From Zhengitettix transpicula (lineage: Eukaryota > Arthropoda > Insecta > Orthoptera > Tetrigidae): 64,000 nucleotides of DNA. The notes below the pieces were generated by a model. The model saw only the letters and a program-made list of their open reading frames with translations. It did not search any database and was not told the origin of the DNA. How positions within the stretch are numbered: position 1 is the first letter of the stretch; each line of letters opens with the position of its first letter. The translations under genes and the position numbers were made by a program. The stretch is taken from NCBI GenBank assembly GCA_037074705.1, contig CM073595.1, positions 53,501,639 through 53,565,638 on the forward strand, given 5' to 3'. Shown piece by piece: positions 13,805 through 25,061 of the stretch.

Positions 13805-16800
13805 ATGTGTTTGTGTGAGTGAGGATGTGACATTGTGGAAATGAAAGGGAGAAAGTTGGTGGCTTTCCTAATATTTACATTCGGTCTCGCCAATCAAAAC
13901 GGGTAGAAGTTCTTTAAATTTTTGCAGGAAGAACACAGCTTGTGTGCTGGAGGGCATGGCTCAAGTTATTTTATTCAAATTTTATTAGGAACTGTATCAC
14001 TCAAATGTTTGCAAAGTATCTAACTATTTGTACAATTTATTTCAACTTGGCTTTTCAGAAGAAAATAATCAAATTATCTAGTAAACATATTTTGTTTTAA
14101 AGACTTTGATATTGATTTTTAATGAATATTTATTTAGTCTGTTGAAAAAAGCAATTATTGTTACTCCTGTTTAAATAATTTGAATTTTAATAGGTGGCCT
14201 CTCACTGGAAAGTATTCATTTTATCATTGTGTGGTAATGAGTCATTACAATAAACACAGTCTTGTTGATGTATAGCAATTATTTTTTTTAATCAAAATTT
14301 ATATATATGTCTTGTGTCTACACCTGCTCAACAATTTTTTATTTGCAGAGTATCGTAGTTTCCTCTTTCTATTGCTTGCCTGTCTGAAATTGAAAAGTAT
14401 ATGAATTACTTGTAGGAATCTATCTTGATTTGGACTTAAGGAAGGGAAACATGATTATATTTAATGTTAAGTAGCTTACTATTTTGCTTTTTGTATTATA
14501 AAAATACTGAATATATGTCATTTGTATTTCTACTTTTCAGATGTCAGTTTACCCGAGTCAAGCACATGTACACTTGCAAAGTTGTTTCTACATGCTGGCA
14601 GATTAAATAACTAAAAGTTGTTGTAACCTCCTCAAGTTTGTATTGCATTGATGTAATTTGTACTTCAACACTGTATATAAAATTTTGATAAAATCAAATC
14701 AATACATGAGTAAAATTATTTTTCCCCATCAAAAGAAACCTCACTTGTCCCATTGTTATATGATGTGTAAGTATAATTTTTGACTCAAAAATCTAAGAAA
14801 TTTTGTTAAAAGAATCCTTTTACACCGTGTGATGTGGTGGATATTGACTGAACTGTACTGGATGAATTTTAAAATTGCTATCATAGTTCTTGTTATAAAT
14901 TATTTATTTTATTCATATCTACAAGAGACTTGTTTGTTGTACAAAAGAATCTGATTTAATTAAATAATACTAATAGTGAGATGCAGAAAATATATTTAAA
15001 TAGAATTTCCATGAAGACATTTGTTAATTTTATTTGTAGATGTTTTATGGTCTTAAATAACCACCTCTCTACTAATCATCAAAAATTCAATTACATTGAA
15101 AAATCATTACAAATTAAGTTCGTGTTTATAAAGCCATCTTAAGATACCTGTTAAAAACAACAAACAGTTTATTTTTCTGTCCTCAGGGCTTTATCGTAAA
15201 ATATAGCAGACACCTTCAGAAGCTTCTGACATATATGTCACAATTATCTGAAAACACATAGGGCACACTGTGCCTTGCATCCATATATCAAACCTCAATA
15301 AAATTGTATATAAGTGACAACTATTGTGTGTATCAGTCTAGTGCTCCAGATTGTTTTGTGGCAACTTGTCTTCACTTTGTAAACTCTTATGTAGTCATCA
15401 AATTTCAACAAAGAAACTTTCTCAACAACTTGCTCTTCATTCGACTGCATGGTTCTTGTTTAGAATTAACAGTACCACCAGTTGGTAATACTGTGACACA
15501 TTATTTACAACATCCTTAATTCATTGATTTATAATCTCCGATTATGGTCTCCCTTTATCACACTTTATTGAAGGTGATATAACTTGTTATTTGATAATAA
15601 CAATTGTGATATAACTTGTTATTTCCAGGACGTTTCTTCACTTTTTGTTGTTTTCTTAAAAGTCGTGCTTTGTTCCATGTTATATAGCACCATATCTTAT
15701 AGGTTCTAGTTTGTATAAAATCATTTTCTTTGTTTGACCTTTATTTATGTACATGACGCAATGTGACAATTTGTGGTTGAGAACTACATTTGTGGACAAT
15801 ATTTTCTAATAACAATCCAGAATGCAACAGCTTCTTTCTCTGCTCCAAGTTAAGAATTATATGTAAACAATATTGATTTATAGATTTTTTTAATGTTTAA
15901 AGATATTAAGGTGACATTTGTTATTATTTTGCTCTGAGAAAATAGTAGCTGTATCGTAATAGAAAACATTTCTGTGTAATTTCATTCTACAGGTTGGGTG
16001 TCTTTCTTAATTATAGCTGTGTACATATGCTTACTAATGAATTAATGGAATTATTTATATATTAAAATAATCAATCGGTGTAAGGAATATTGTATAGACA
16101 AAAATATTTTTAATTTGTGTAGTAGTGTAATCATTCCATGCCAATCTCTGCAGTGTCTATGGAATATGACTATACTATGTGGGGAGACATTACAGCAAAT
16201 AAACTAGTGCTCATTATGTGACAGCTGTAGAGAAAGTTATCCTATTTCAAACCTTGCAATTTTAGTATTGTGGCAGAATGTGAATGATAGGGAATACAAA
16301 ATTCATGATATTTCCAAAACCGTAAGCAAAAATTTGTGCAAAGGATTTCATGATCATTGTATTCCATTTTCAGAAATTGAATTGTTTAATTTTCATGAGA
16401 AAATAATTAAAAAATTGGTTGTCGATTTTAAATCTGTAGCTCAATCTCTCTACTTTTTTCTTTTGGAAACAAAAAAAAGTTTTTTTACTTTTAATTATTA
16501 TTTCCACACACAATCAATCCTATAAAAGCAAAAGTATTTTTACAATGTGGATGGAATCTGCTTTTATGCATGTTGCAGAGGTAAGAAAGGGTTTTTATTC
16601 TTGATTGGGTTGTATTTATATTAGTTTCTCAATTTTTTTTTATATAATCTTCATTGTAACTGTGTGGTGTTTATCATATATCTTCTTCTCAACTATCAAT
16701 TTTTCCATTTCATTGGAAAGTTATATCAGCAAACTGTGGGGACATTATAAAATGTGTTACAATGTTTTAGTACTAATTCTTTGAAGTAAAAATAATTACA

Positions 16801-19800
16801 CTAAAATATTTCAGTTTGTCTCAATAGCCATGTGGAGTTGACAAATTTTAATATCGTGAGAATACACCAAATTTTTATATATATGTTACTGAAGTCTGTC
16901 TGTTTTGGTTGTGTGAAAATTTGAGATATACCTGCACTATTTTAGTTGTTTTGAGTATATTATAATAATATATAAAAAATGTAGTTTCATGAAAATTTTA
17001 TGAGACATTGGCAAATATTTTACAGGCTCAAAAAGTTAGTCAACAGCAAACTAAAGGTCACTTAAGTTTAAAAACTTAACATTTTATTTTAAAAAAATGT
17101 GCTTTTTTATATATTTCAAATGATCATTGGTTTTATATTGTGAGGTGAATGATTTTTAGAAATTGACTCCCTCTCGGTACGGGCAATAGGTGTGAAGTAT
17201 GCTGCTCTCCCTTTTTGTGATGTACAAATTATGAACTATCTTCCAAAATTATTTTTCAATAAGTAATTAGATAGATGGAGTTATTTGGTGGCAAAGGAAA
17301 CAAAAATTATTTCAGTTTAATATATTTCGGTATTTTTTTGTGAACATATTGGTGGAAACTGAAGGTAATGAGTGACCATTTTAGTAACCTCTAATAAAAG
17401 ATTTTTATCAATTACCTGAAACTTAATAATAATATTTATCTAACTGTAATAGCATAATAAACATAATGGTCATACAGTCTGTAACAGTTTATTAATTAAT
17501 TACCTTAAAATGTTTAGATTCCTGTACTTGCTATTCCTTTCATTGAAAAAAGCCAAATGATACAGGAAGCTACCCAATAAATATTCATTACCTATGTTTG
17601 TGGGCAATTGGGAAGTTTTTTTTAAAAAAAATATTAGTTAACTTATTATCTAAATAATTTTATCGTGACACACAATCAGAAAGTGTGAATTAAAAAACTG
17701 AAATGAATTGATATATATATAATTATATTTACTTTTGAAATGCATGCAGTTCTGTATAGAAATATATCATGAAATATGTGGTTTAATACTCTCTTCCTAA
17801 AATATGAGTGTCATTTGCAAGAATTAATTTCTTAAAGTTGAGTGTTGCAGACACATATCACTTGCTTGTATACTTATTACCAACCAATTCACTTCTTAGT
17901 GACAATTAGAATTTTTAAGAAATAATTAAAGGCAATAATAGTTCCATATACAAACATCGGGAGAATGTCAGTTACTTTTATCATTGAATGATGAACTTTA
18001 GTAGAGTATTGTATGATGATTGACATATACAGCATATAGATGATATACATAAAATAGTCCTAATTAATTTAAAGATTGTTCTCCAAAAGATGTTTTGTGG
18101 CATCGTCATATCAAAATGCTACAGATGGAGCTCTCACTGAATTGAATTTGTTGATATACCACAGTATATTGAGTGTGGACAAATTGCAGCATAACTCTTG
18201 TAATTCCTTAATTTTATCCTTTTGTTTTAGGACAACAACAACAGGGCGAACAAGAGTTGGCAACAAAAATGCTCCAAATACAGTCCAAAAGATTTTATTT
18301 AGATGTAAAACAAAATAGAAGAGGAAGGTTCATTAAAGTTGCTGAAGTAAGAATGCAGTACTAATTGTGTGCTTGAAGTAGCATAAATCTGAAAAATATT
18401 TTACTTTAATATGAATAAAGTTTATAAAATTTCTAGAATAACCTATTTAAAAATATTGTTGAACAAGACTGAATATGCATGAAGATGAGTGTGACAAATT
18501 TCTGTCAGTAGTATTTGAAGAAACAATTATTTTCTCCAAGCAATTGCCATCTATTTTTCTCTAAATGTTTTTACCTTTTGTATTCCAATTACAGTTATTG
18601 AATATGTTTCTGTGTGGCGCACAAATATAGTTTCGGTACATTCATAAGGAAAAGAGACCAAATGATACCCTATATATAATTTAATTTGTTTTTACCTAGT
18701 ACATTTATGGAGAAAAGTGTGTGCTCAGATATTTATTTCAGACATTTTTGTTGTTCTTCAATACACTATTTTGCTTACTACTTTTACTGTACAAAATCAC
18801 ATTTCTCCCTATCCTGTTAATAAATCTGAAACTTGATAATGCTTTTGGCACATCTCATTTGAACCATTGTTTTTCTTTTCATACATCTCTCAAATGCTTA
18901 TGAGTTATTCTAGTTCCTGTTTGTCATAAATTCCAAACAAATTAACTAAATTATCCATTAGTTAAGAAGTTGAAGGAAAGTAATTTTAACCTAATTTTTA
19001 TAGATTGGTGCAGATGGAAGGAGGAGTCAAATTTTTCTTGCACTCTCTACGGCTGCTGAATTTAGAGATCATTTATCAACATTTAGTGACTATTATGCAT
19101 CATTAGGCCCACCAAATCCCGAAAATGTACCAGAGGATGGTAAGCTTAAATCAGAGATGATGATCAAAGATAATCGACGCTACTACTTAGACCTGAAAGA
19201 AAACTCACGTGGCCGATTTCTGAGAGTAAGTACTCCAAAAGGCTTGTTATATTGAATCACTTGTTTAAAGTTTTCCACATTGTTGATATGTAAGGGTAGT
19301 GGAGTATTGTTAATAATATTGAATTTAAAACGTTTTTGAAATAATATATTCAATTGTTTACTATTGTTTGTACAAAATTATTACTTCATTATCTTACAAC
19401 TTGTTTAGGTATCCCAGACCATCACTCGTGGTGGGCCTCGGTCGCAAATAGCCATCCCAGCCCAAGGAATGATTGAGTTTCGTGATGCCCTAACAGATCT
19501 CTTAGAAGAATTTGGGACTGATGATGGTGGTTTTAAAGGAGAGTTACCTGAAGGACGTCACATGCGTGTAGAAAATAAGAACTTTTATTTTGATATAGGA
19601 CAAAATAACCGTGGAATATACATGCGGATCTCAGAAGTAAGTTTACATAAATATGTAAAATTAGAAAGTATTTCAATAAACATTTATTTCCGTATCTGGA
19701 AATTTTATCATACTGATCTCTGAAATTTTTCCCCATTTAACTTAAATTAATATTTATTTCACAATTTCTAATAATACTCTTTTATGTATGTATATAGGTC

Positions 19801-19950
19801 AAGACTAATTTCCGGGCAGCCATCACTGTTCCAGAAAAGTCTTGGGCCAGATTTCGAGATATATTTGCCGATTATTGTGAAAAGATGAAAGAAGGTGGTG
19901 AGAAAGTGTCTGTGGTTGGTGGATCTGAAGGCGGAGCAAATGCTAAGTGA
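961..19950 (+). CDS. Pur-alpha: Purine-rich element-binding protein alpha (Pur-alpha), six coding exons
   Basis: Exons 961-1003, 2726-2782, 18231-18346, 19004-19225, 19409-19636 and 19798-19950 join to 819 nt, giving 272 aa plus TGA. Every intron is GT-AG and every junction keeps frame. The protein has a short low-complexity N-terminus (residues 1-40, ending in a Q run) followed by three PUR repeats: about 41-107 ([20 protein letters not shown]), 119-183 ([15 protein letters not shown]) and 198-258 ([20 protein letters not shown]). Repeats I and II form an intramolecular nucleic-acid-binding fold and repeat III mediates dimerisation in studied family members. The family binds purine-rich single-stranded DNA and RNA and acts in transcription, mRNA transport and neuronal function. 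Length matches the insect form; the glycine-rich N-terminus of vertebrate PURA is absent. The start ATG at 961 is the first in-frame ATG after the TGA at 856-858; the exact start is less certain than the PUR core. Confidence 0.96.
1004..2725 (+). other. Pur-alpha intron 1
   Basis: This intron of 1.7 kb runs from GTAAGA to a T-rich tract ending TACAG. Just inside it, around 1045-1140, the sequence is richer in CpG than its surroundings and includes AAGACGTCAC, close to a cAMP-response-element core, and CAAGATGGC, a YY1-like word. This suggests promoter or enhancer DNA extends past exon 1. The rest is AT-rich with no exon visible. Confidence 0.75.
2726..2782 (+). CDS. Pur-alpha: Pur-alpha coding exon 2
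   Basis: This small exon of 57 nt encodes codons 15-33 plus one base of codon 34. Its content is a flexible G/S/T-rich linker (residues include [15 protein letters not shown]). It is preceded by a strong T-run and TACAG and followed by the donor CAG|GTATGT. It is phase 1 in and phase 1 out, so it could be skipped without shifting the frame. It matches no conserved PUR sequence; support comes from splice signals, frame and the linker-like composition found in insect orthologues. Confidence 0.8.
2814..2857. repeat. Compound (TA)n(GA)n microsatellite
   Basis: A run of TA dinucleotides to about 2838 passes directly into GA dinucleotides to 2857. It lies about 30 bp inside the 5' end of Pur-alpha intron 2. 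Confidence 0.95.
7374..7490 (+). other. Exon-like open frame with strong donor, unassigned
   Basis: A 39-codon frame opens at an ATG and runs exactly to CAG|GTAAGC at 7490/7491, a near-perfect splice donor. Its codon use is less AT-biased than its surroundings, and residues such as [17 protein letters not shown] look protein-like. The frame is open back to a TGA just upstream (about 7319). Its phase does not fit insertion between Pur-alpha exons 2 and 3 at the acceptors I can see. It could be a cryptic exon, a first exon of a transcript starting in the intron, or chance. I do not recognise the peptide. Confidence 0.25.
9235..9450. mobile_element. Palindromic repeat with CCTGAAGGAGG core
   Basis: Two arms face each other around about 9342. 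The inner arms (9316-9334 and 9351-9372) pair through GATGTTATCCTCCT and AGGAGGATAACATC. The similarity continues outward through CACAGAATA near 9288 and its complement near 9397, with gaps. Read on the minus strand, the left arm carries CACCTGAAGGAGG and then AAAAATTTGAA, closely resembling the core of family A repeats elsewhere in the window. It is therefore probably another Penelope-derived terminal-repeat pair. No coding sequence is present. Confidence 0.5.
9789..10648 (-). mobile_element. Penelope-like element remnant with inverted terminal repeats and GIY-YIG domain
   Basis: Two copies of a repeat of about 220 bp (9789-10011 and 10426-10648) lie in inverted orientation around about 415 bp. 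Both contain GGGAGCAACG, the AGAAACG / CGTTTCT core and a GTCTGAATTGGC end. The minus strand between them encodes, across frameshifts, a GIY-YIG endonuclease like that at the C-terminus of Penelope-like element proteins. Visible pieces are a VYKIFC stretch (about 10305), CYIGQTK (about 10270-10285), [20 protein letters not shown], and a HxFDW-like end near 10160. Inverted pseudo-LTRs are a known PLE arrangement. Stops and frame changes show it is dead. The reverse transcriptase is missing, so this is a 5'-truncated copy. Confidence 0.8.
11746..11758 (+). repeat. G-tract
   Basis: An uninterrupted run of about 13 G in AT-rich intron DNA. Similar tracts occur at 29663-29675, 41140-41152 and 63487-63497. 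Confidence 0.95.
13200..14006. mobile_element. Cluster of family A foldback repeats
   Basis: Three partial copies lie head to head. The first (about 13205-13520) carries the core on the minus strand near 13296-13332 and again on the plus strand at 13403, where CCTGAAGAAGG, GGGCTT, AAGCC and TTATCAGG form a long hairpin. The second starts at 13533 with GATGTGACATTGTCA and the GGAAAGAGAGA...GGTGGCTTGCCTGAAATT end typical of the family. The third starts at about 13822 after a (TA)n tract. Arms 13654-13700 and 13957-14006 (AATAAAATAACTTGAGC and its complement) form a further inverted repeat enclosing the third copy. No coding capacity is seen. Confidence 0.65.
13759..13801. repeat. (TA)n microsatellite next to a family A end
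   Basis: About 21 TA units, followed after some 25 bp by the family A terminal word GATGTGACATTGT. Confidence 0.95.
15575..15624 (+). repeat. Short direct repeat
   Basis: The 18-mer TGATATAACTTGTTATTT occurs at 15575-15592 and again at 15607-15624. It may be a small local duplication; no associated element is visible. Confidence 0.7.
18231..18346 (+). CDS. Pur-alpha: Pur-alpha coding exon 3 (start of PUR repeat I)
   Basis: This exon encodes residues 34-72: a short Q run, then [20 protein letters not shown] and the rest of the first beta strands of PUR repeat I through KVAE. The acceptor is TTTGTTTTAG and the donor GAA|GTAAGA. The first base pair completes a glycine codon begun in exon 2. 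This is among the most conserved stretches of the family. Confidence 0.95.
19004..19225 (+). CDS. Pur-alpha: Pur-alpha coding exon 4 (PUR I end, PUR II start)
   Basis: This exon encodes residues 73-146, from IGADGRRSQ through the helix [17 protein letters not shown], the linker, and the beta strands of PUR repeat II ending GRFLR. The acceptor is TTTTTATAG and the donor AGA|GTAAGT. Both boundaries fall between codons. Confidence 0.96.
19409..19636 (+). CDS. Pur-alpha: Pur-alpha coding exon 5 (PUR II end, PUR III start)
   Basis: This exon encodes residues 147-222: [20 protein letters not shown], the helix [14 protein letters not shown], then [16 protein letters not shown] of PUR repeat III. 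It lies between short introns of 183 and 161 bp. The acceptor is TTGTTTAG and the donor GAA|GTAAGT. The frame remains open past the donor, which could mislead a simple ORF call. Confidence 0.96.
19798..19950 (+). CDS. Pur-alpha: Pur-alpha coding exon 6 and stop
   Basis: This exon encodes residues 223-272: [16 protein letters not shown], the terminal PUR III helix [13 protein letters not shown], and a short Gly/Ser-rich tail ending in NAK followed by TGA at 19948-19950. The acceptor is TATATAG. Confidence 0.95.
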   Translation, partial: VKTNFRAAITVPEKSWARFRDIFADYCEKMKEGGEKVSVVGGSEGGANAK

Positions 19951-20201
19951 GGTTTAGTCAATCTTTAGATTACGATCAAACATTTTTCCATCCAAAAATG
20001 AAAGAATTGCAAGTATAGGTTTGATTTTCTTTTTCGAAGTGAAACTTTAGCCAGAACGTTAGGTAAAACTACAAATGATATTGTGGTGTTTAAGTTAAAA
20101 GAACCCGTGTACTACAAGAAATGAAATGAGCGATAACATTGGGAAGCAAACATAAATTGGAAGTGATAGAATTGTTGCACTGCTGAAAGATTAAGCCTGT
20201 G

Positions 20202-20226
20202 AATAAAAAATGTATTTTCAAATAAA
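20202..20226 (+). promoter_or_regulatory. Candidate Pur-alpha polyadenylation signals
   Basis: AATAAA occurs at 20202-20207 and 20221-20226, about 250 bp after the stop codon. Several later AATAAA words exist (for example around 22947), and the non-repetitive AT-rich DNA to about 21.3 kb could be a longer 3' UTR. The site actually used cannot be chosen from sequence. Confidence 0.4.
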
Positions 20227-21339
20227 GCTGTGTATACAAACTTTGTGGAAGTGTGCATAAAAAGGCTTAAAACAAGAACTGTACACCTGATGTAAATTAC
20301 ATGCAAAGTGTAAAACCAACCTTCACTACTTGGTGATGGACCATCATTTAGAAAAGTTTTGAATGATGAGATCCGTTTAAATCCTATGTTGCTTTGTAAT
20401 CCTTCCTGAAGAAAATAAGTAAATACAAAAAAGTTAAACTAAAAGAAGTGAAAATACGAGTGTTATAGATGAGGTAAATTGGTAGAAGGATTATAGTTTG
20501 CATGTGGAATGTACTCGAGCAATTATTTCTGCAGTGTTAATTGTCGGTTAGAATATCCAAATAATGTTTAGGCCATTCAACCTTTTTCATTTTATTTGTA
20601 ATTTATTAATTATTTATCATCAAAAATGGCATATTTTGGACCAAAAATGATTCGTCACTGATCAGGAATTAAGTTTTACACAAGCCTTCCAAATTTGTGA
20701 TGAGCAGCAACAAAATACAAGTAAAACCCTACCCTATATTGCAATACACGATGTCATAACTTTAAATGATGGTTGAAACAATGAAGCAGAAAATTAATAT
20801 TATTATGTTATTGTGCAATTGTAAAAAAGTTTATTCATTTACATGTTACTGAGAGATACAAATTTTATTGTAATAATACAGATTTATAGTTTTTAAAATG
20901 AAAAACTCTTGCATTACAAAGTTGCTACTATAATGAAAATTTATTTTTAAAACATGAATTGGACATGAGTGTTTACAATTAATTTTAAATTCAGTGGAAC
21001 ACCAGGTTTTGTGGACTATTGATGTTGTCTTAGATCAAAGCAAAAATTATTTTATTATATTTTAAATCACTTTCTGGTGCTATACCAATAAATTAAAATA
21101 TGTTATCTAATAAATTTGCATATGGAATGAACTAGATTATATGAGATATATTGAGTTTATCGCCATCATTCTTCTTTTGTGTTTCTTGTGCTGTGTATCA
21201 GTTTGCTAGCACAGATTTAATTTAAATTCATATTTTTACTTAAAACATATTATTCTGGATATGTGGATTTGGTCAATTATGTATAAAATATATGTATGTA
21301 TAAATATACATACACACACACAGATACAAACACAGAGTG

Positions 21340-21650
21340 ATGTAGAGTGGCTGAATTACCTTTAATTAAGAGTTTCCTCTGCCACACCAGCTAATAAGGA
21401 GCATATCAAATTTGAAAATTAAGCATGTTCCTCACTACCTGGCATGGTAATGTTACACTCAACTTAAGGTAAGTCAGGCATTCTCTATCTCTCTTACCTG
21501 TCCATATTAATTAATTTGACATTGTCACATCTTCCTTAATTGCTATATATATATATATATATATATATGTTTGTTTGTTTGTTCGTTTGTTTTTGTGTGT
21601 TGGGGATCGGAAAGAGAGAAAGAAAACATGGCTTACCTGACTTGTTCACT
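21340..21650. mobile_element. Diverged family A foldback repeat
   Basis: GAGTGGCTGAATTACCTTTAA near 21348 and AACTTAAGGTAAGTCAGGCA near 21460 are inverted versions of the family A end, followed by ATTTGACATTGTCACATC at 21517-21534. A (TA)n tract (21544-21568) and TTTG repeats come next, then a second partial end with GGAAAGAGAGAAAG and GGCTTACCTGA at 21608-21642. Confidence 0.55.
21544..21594. repeat. (TA)n then (TTTG)n microsatellite
   Basis: TA units to 21568 are followed by TTTG units with one C interruption. The tract sits between two partial family A ends. Confidence 0.9.
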
Positions 21651-24600
21651 ACCCAAAATTTCAGCCAACTATGTGAAGTAATCTTTAACACTCATTTAAG
21701 CCACATCCTCTTTCTTATCCCAATCAATATTTTGACCATGTTATCCTATATATATAAATTTGTCATACCTTTTTTGAAATAGGATATTGTAATAGTTAAA
21801 ATGTGTGACATCAAAGTGTTTTGTTAACATACTTCAATGATATTTTAAGCTTTCATTAATAAAACGTTTATTTAATTTCTTTTGCACTCGGGCGGATCAA
21901 AATTCTCTAGGAGTAATATTACAAACACACAATTGTGGAACATTTTTCAAGTTATCAACTTGGTGGTGGATAAGGCACATGATGTTTGATAATACGGCAT
22001 GGCATCAAATGTGTATCTTATTTGCTATCTGGTTGGAAAACTGAGAAAAGTTTTGGTGGTGTATTCACATTCACAGTTTAAACACTTAATTGAATGGAGG
22101 TGAATTACTCTATTTGTTAAAATGTTGTGGTTTCCATTTGAGATAACAGCATATTTACTGTTTGTAAATTGTAAATGAATCATATTCTTTATATTTGTTA
22201 TCTACTAAATAAGTTTATATGTTCCTGATTAGTACATATAATGTTGACATTATTTGCTTGGGTTTAGAATTTTTTTTAATTGGATTAAGTCTGGGTAATG
22301 GCTTCTGATTTTGTTTGACACCACTAAAGATTGTACTAATTAAAATTTAACAAGTGTCGTAAGGCATACTTCGTTTTTAATTACTTTGTGAATATTTTTA
22401 GCCTTGGATAACTTATTTATGTAGGAAGTTGCTTTTTAAAGGCTTATTAGAAAATGACATTAAATCAATGACCACTCCTGTTATATTTGTTGCAATAATC
22501 TACATCTTCGTTATAAAATGAAATATTGAAAATTTTGTATAAGTTTGTTTTTCAAGAAAATGTTTAAGATATTATGTAACACCGATAATTTGTATGTTAA
22601 GTGGAATAGTTTATGTATATGAAATGTGTGAATGTTGTGGCCAGATTGTGGAATTAAATTTTGCTATTTGTGAAGAGGACCTCATGAGTAGTTTAATGGA
22701 AGTCTCTAGGTTAACCAAATGAAAACTTGAATTCACTGCCTTCACATTTTATGCCATAACATGGCTTATAGATTCCAATATACACATCAGGGTGATTTAT
22801 AATATGCAAAAGTAAAGCAGTCTCTTGAATGGTGGTGCTACAACATTTCAGTATTGAAAACACAATATTGATTGTTGCAGCATCAACTGTTGTTGATGTT
22901 ATTGTTAATGTTATGTAATAACAAGGCCTTGTGAACAGTGGCCAATAAAAAAAATAAATCATTGATTTATAAATAAATTTTTTGTACTTTAATTACTTGC
23001 TGTGTCTCAGTGGAGGTAATCTGCAGTTTCACTGTAATCTTTCCCCATACTTATTTATGTGTTGGTTGTGATAATTGTAAGCTTTGTGCAACAATAAATT
23101 GGTAATCTCCTTTGGAATCCGCATGTTTTAGCTCTGCAGTGAGCCAAAAAGCTGTAATTTACTATAATAGCAACCATACACTGACAAGAGCACTAAACTT
23201 TGCAGAATGTATATTTCTGAAGGTCGAAAGATATTATTAAGGTTCCACTATTGTTTGTTTCAACATTATCACATGTAAATTCTTTGTTTTTAATGTATTA
23301 AATATTGAAATTTATTTTCCAGTTAATATTTACATAGTAATATCAAACAATTTAAAAATGTAGAAATAATATATAAGTTTACTATATTTTTAAATTCGTG
23401 TGAAAGCACAAAGGCAAACATGATTGACAGAAAGCTTGAATAATTTCCATAGAATAAATTTTCATTTTGTATGATTCACTTTCTGATTATATAACCACCA
23501 AAACATTATTTTTTACAATTAAATTTACAAACACAGTTTTCATCAAAAGTCAAAAAGCAAAAAAGTATCATTTATAAAATTCAAGAAAATGCATTATATT
23601 ATCAAAACAACAGGATTGTCACTTTAAGACTCTACCTTGCTTTTAAACTTTTTAACAAATATTTGTGTCCACCATTTCTACCTTCTGATTTAGAGGTTTA
23701 ACATGTGACTGAAATTCACTTTTGAGTATGTTTTGAGTAATTTGCAGAATGTAGAAGACATATTTTCATTAAAATCATTTCATGAAAGTGTATTTCAATT
23801 TTTGCAGGGCTTAGTATGTATGTATTTTTTAAAAAGGTAATATTAATCACTTTTGTGCCAAATTCTTTTTGTACACAGATGTACTACATTCATTTCCTTC
23901 CTTTAGCTACTTGATGCATGTGTATTTGACTTTAACTGTTATAGCCAATATTTCAATGCAACCAGATATGTCTTATACTCCATCTATGATAACTGCATTT
24001 GTTTACTAATACTAGCCTTTCAGATATAATTTGATGGATGCAAAAATGTATTTAGGACAAATTTTATTTTGTTGAAGTTTGTGACTTTATTTTAGGGCTG
24101 AGTGGAAAGGTTTAATTCTCCTTGAAGAGATGACAATGTACATACTGTAATTACTATATTGATCAGGCTCCTAAGATATAATACCACATGTTAACAATCA
24201 TCATTTGATGTTCAATAATGTCATAGAGGAATGTAGATAAAATATAGATATAGAAACTGGTAAGAAGTTTAATTTAATTCTTCGGAATCTATAATTATAA
24301 ATGAAATATTTTAATACTAGAATTTTTTTTGTTGGCTCTTCTTATTACAAACAACATCCAATTTTATTTTATTTTTTGCCTTTTACGTTCAATCCTAAAT
24401 GGCAACAATATATTGGTTTTAAAATTATTGATTATTAGGTAAATACTTTTAAGGTGTAAACATTATTTGGCATAAATTTTGTAAATATTTCACTAGATAA
24501 TTTTAATGACACACAAATTTTAACCATTACATGCCATCCGCTTTATTTATATATGAATATTAATTAAGCCTCTAATTACAGAATAATATGTTCTTTATAT

Positions 24601-24998
24601 TTTCTTTCAATTTGATGTTCAAATTGGATTATTAATACAGTCACATAGCAGGGTATCTCTATCTGTGATGTAACTTATTTCTTAGAAGGAATTATTATTT
24701 AACCTAGAGTTATATACTTAACGTAATGTTTTGATGACTTTCTCCATTGTTGACTTCTTCACAGAAAGATGGCGAGAAAGCAAGGCATCAAAATGTGGAA
24801 TAATGTCAAGATACAGATAGATGCTACACTTAGACAGTTTCTGTATTATTTTTGTGTACAATACAGATAGAAAGTTTAATTTTCTCTTCTCTCGAAACAT
24901 TTTTTTAAAAAAAGGTGTGCAGTGCCAGGCTATGCTAATTAAATTCTACTGTTCAAAAATGAATCCTACTCTGTGACTTGCATTCTAATGAAAGTAAT

Positions 24999-25001
<3 letters not shown>

Positions 25002-25059
<58 letters not shown>
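25002..25059. repeat. (TA)n microsatellite
   Basis: About 29 perfect TA units; no family A end is evident beside this one. Confidence 0.95.

Positions 25060-25061
<2 letters not shown>

Larger units (their letters stand above)
2783..18230 (+). other. Pur-alpha intron 2 (15.4 kb)
   Basis: This intron separates the disordered N-terminal exons from the PUR repeats. It begins GTATGTGA with a compound (TA)n(GA)n microsatellite and ends TTTGTTTTAG. It carries an inverted-repeat element (9235-9450), a Penelope-like remnant (9789-10648), a cluster of family A foldback repeats (13200-14006) and a G-tract. A small GC-richer patch at about 5430-5520 was not recognised. Short ORFs inside, such as 12059-12337 and 16268-16525, lack splice context and look like chance open frames in AT-rich DNA. 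Confidence 0.85.

Noticed and set aside
16268..16525. 85-codon ORF in Pur-alpha intron 2
   Set aside because: Low-complexity F/K/S-rich composition expected by chance in AT-rich DNA; no splice signals or homology recognised.
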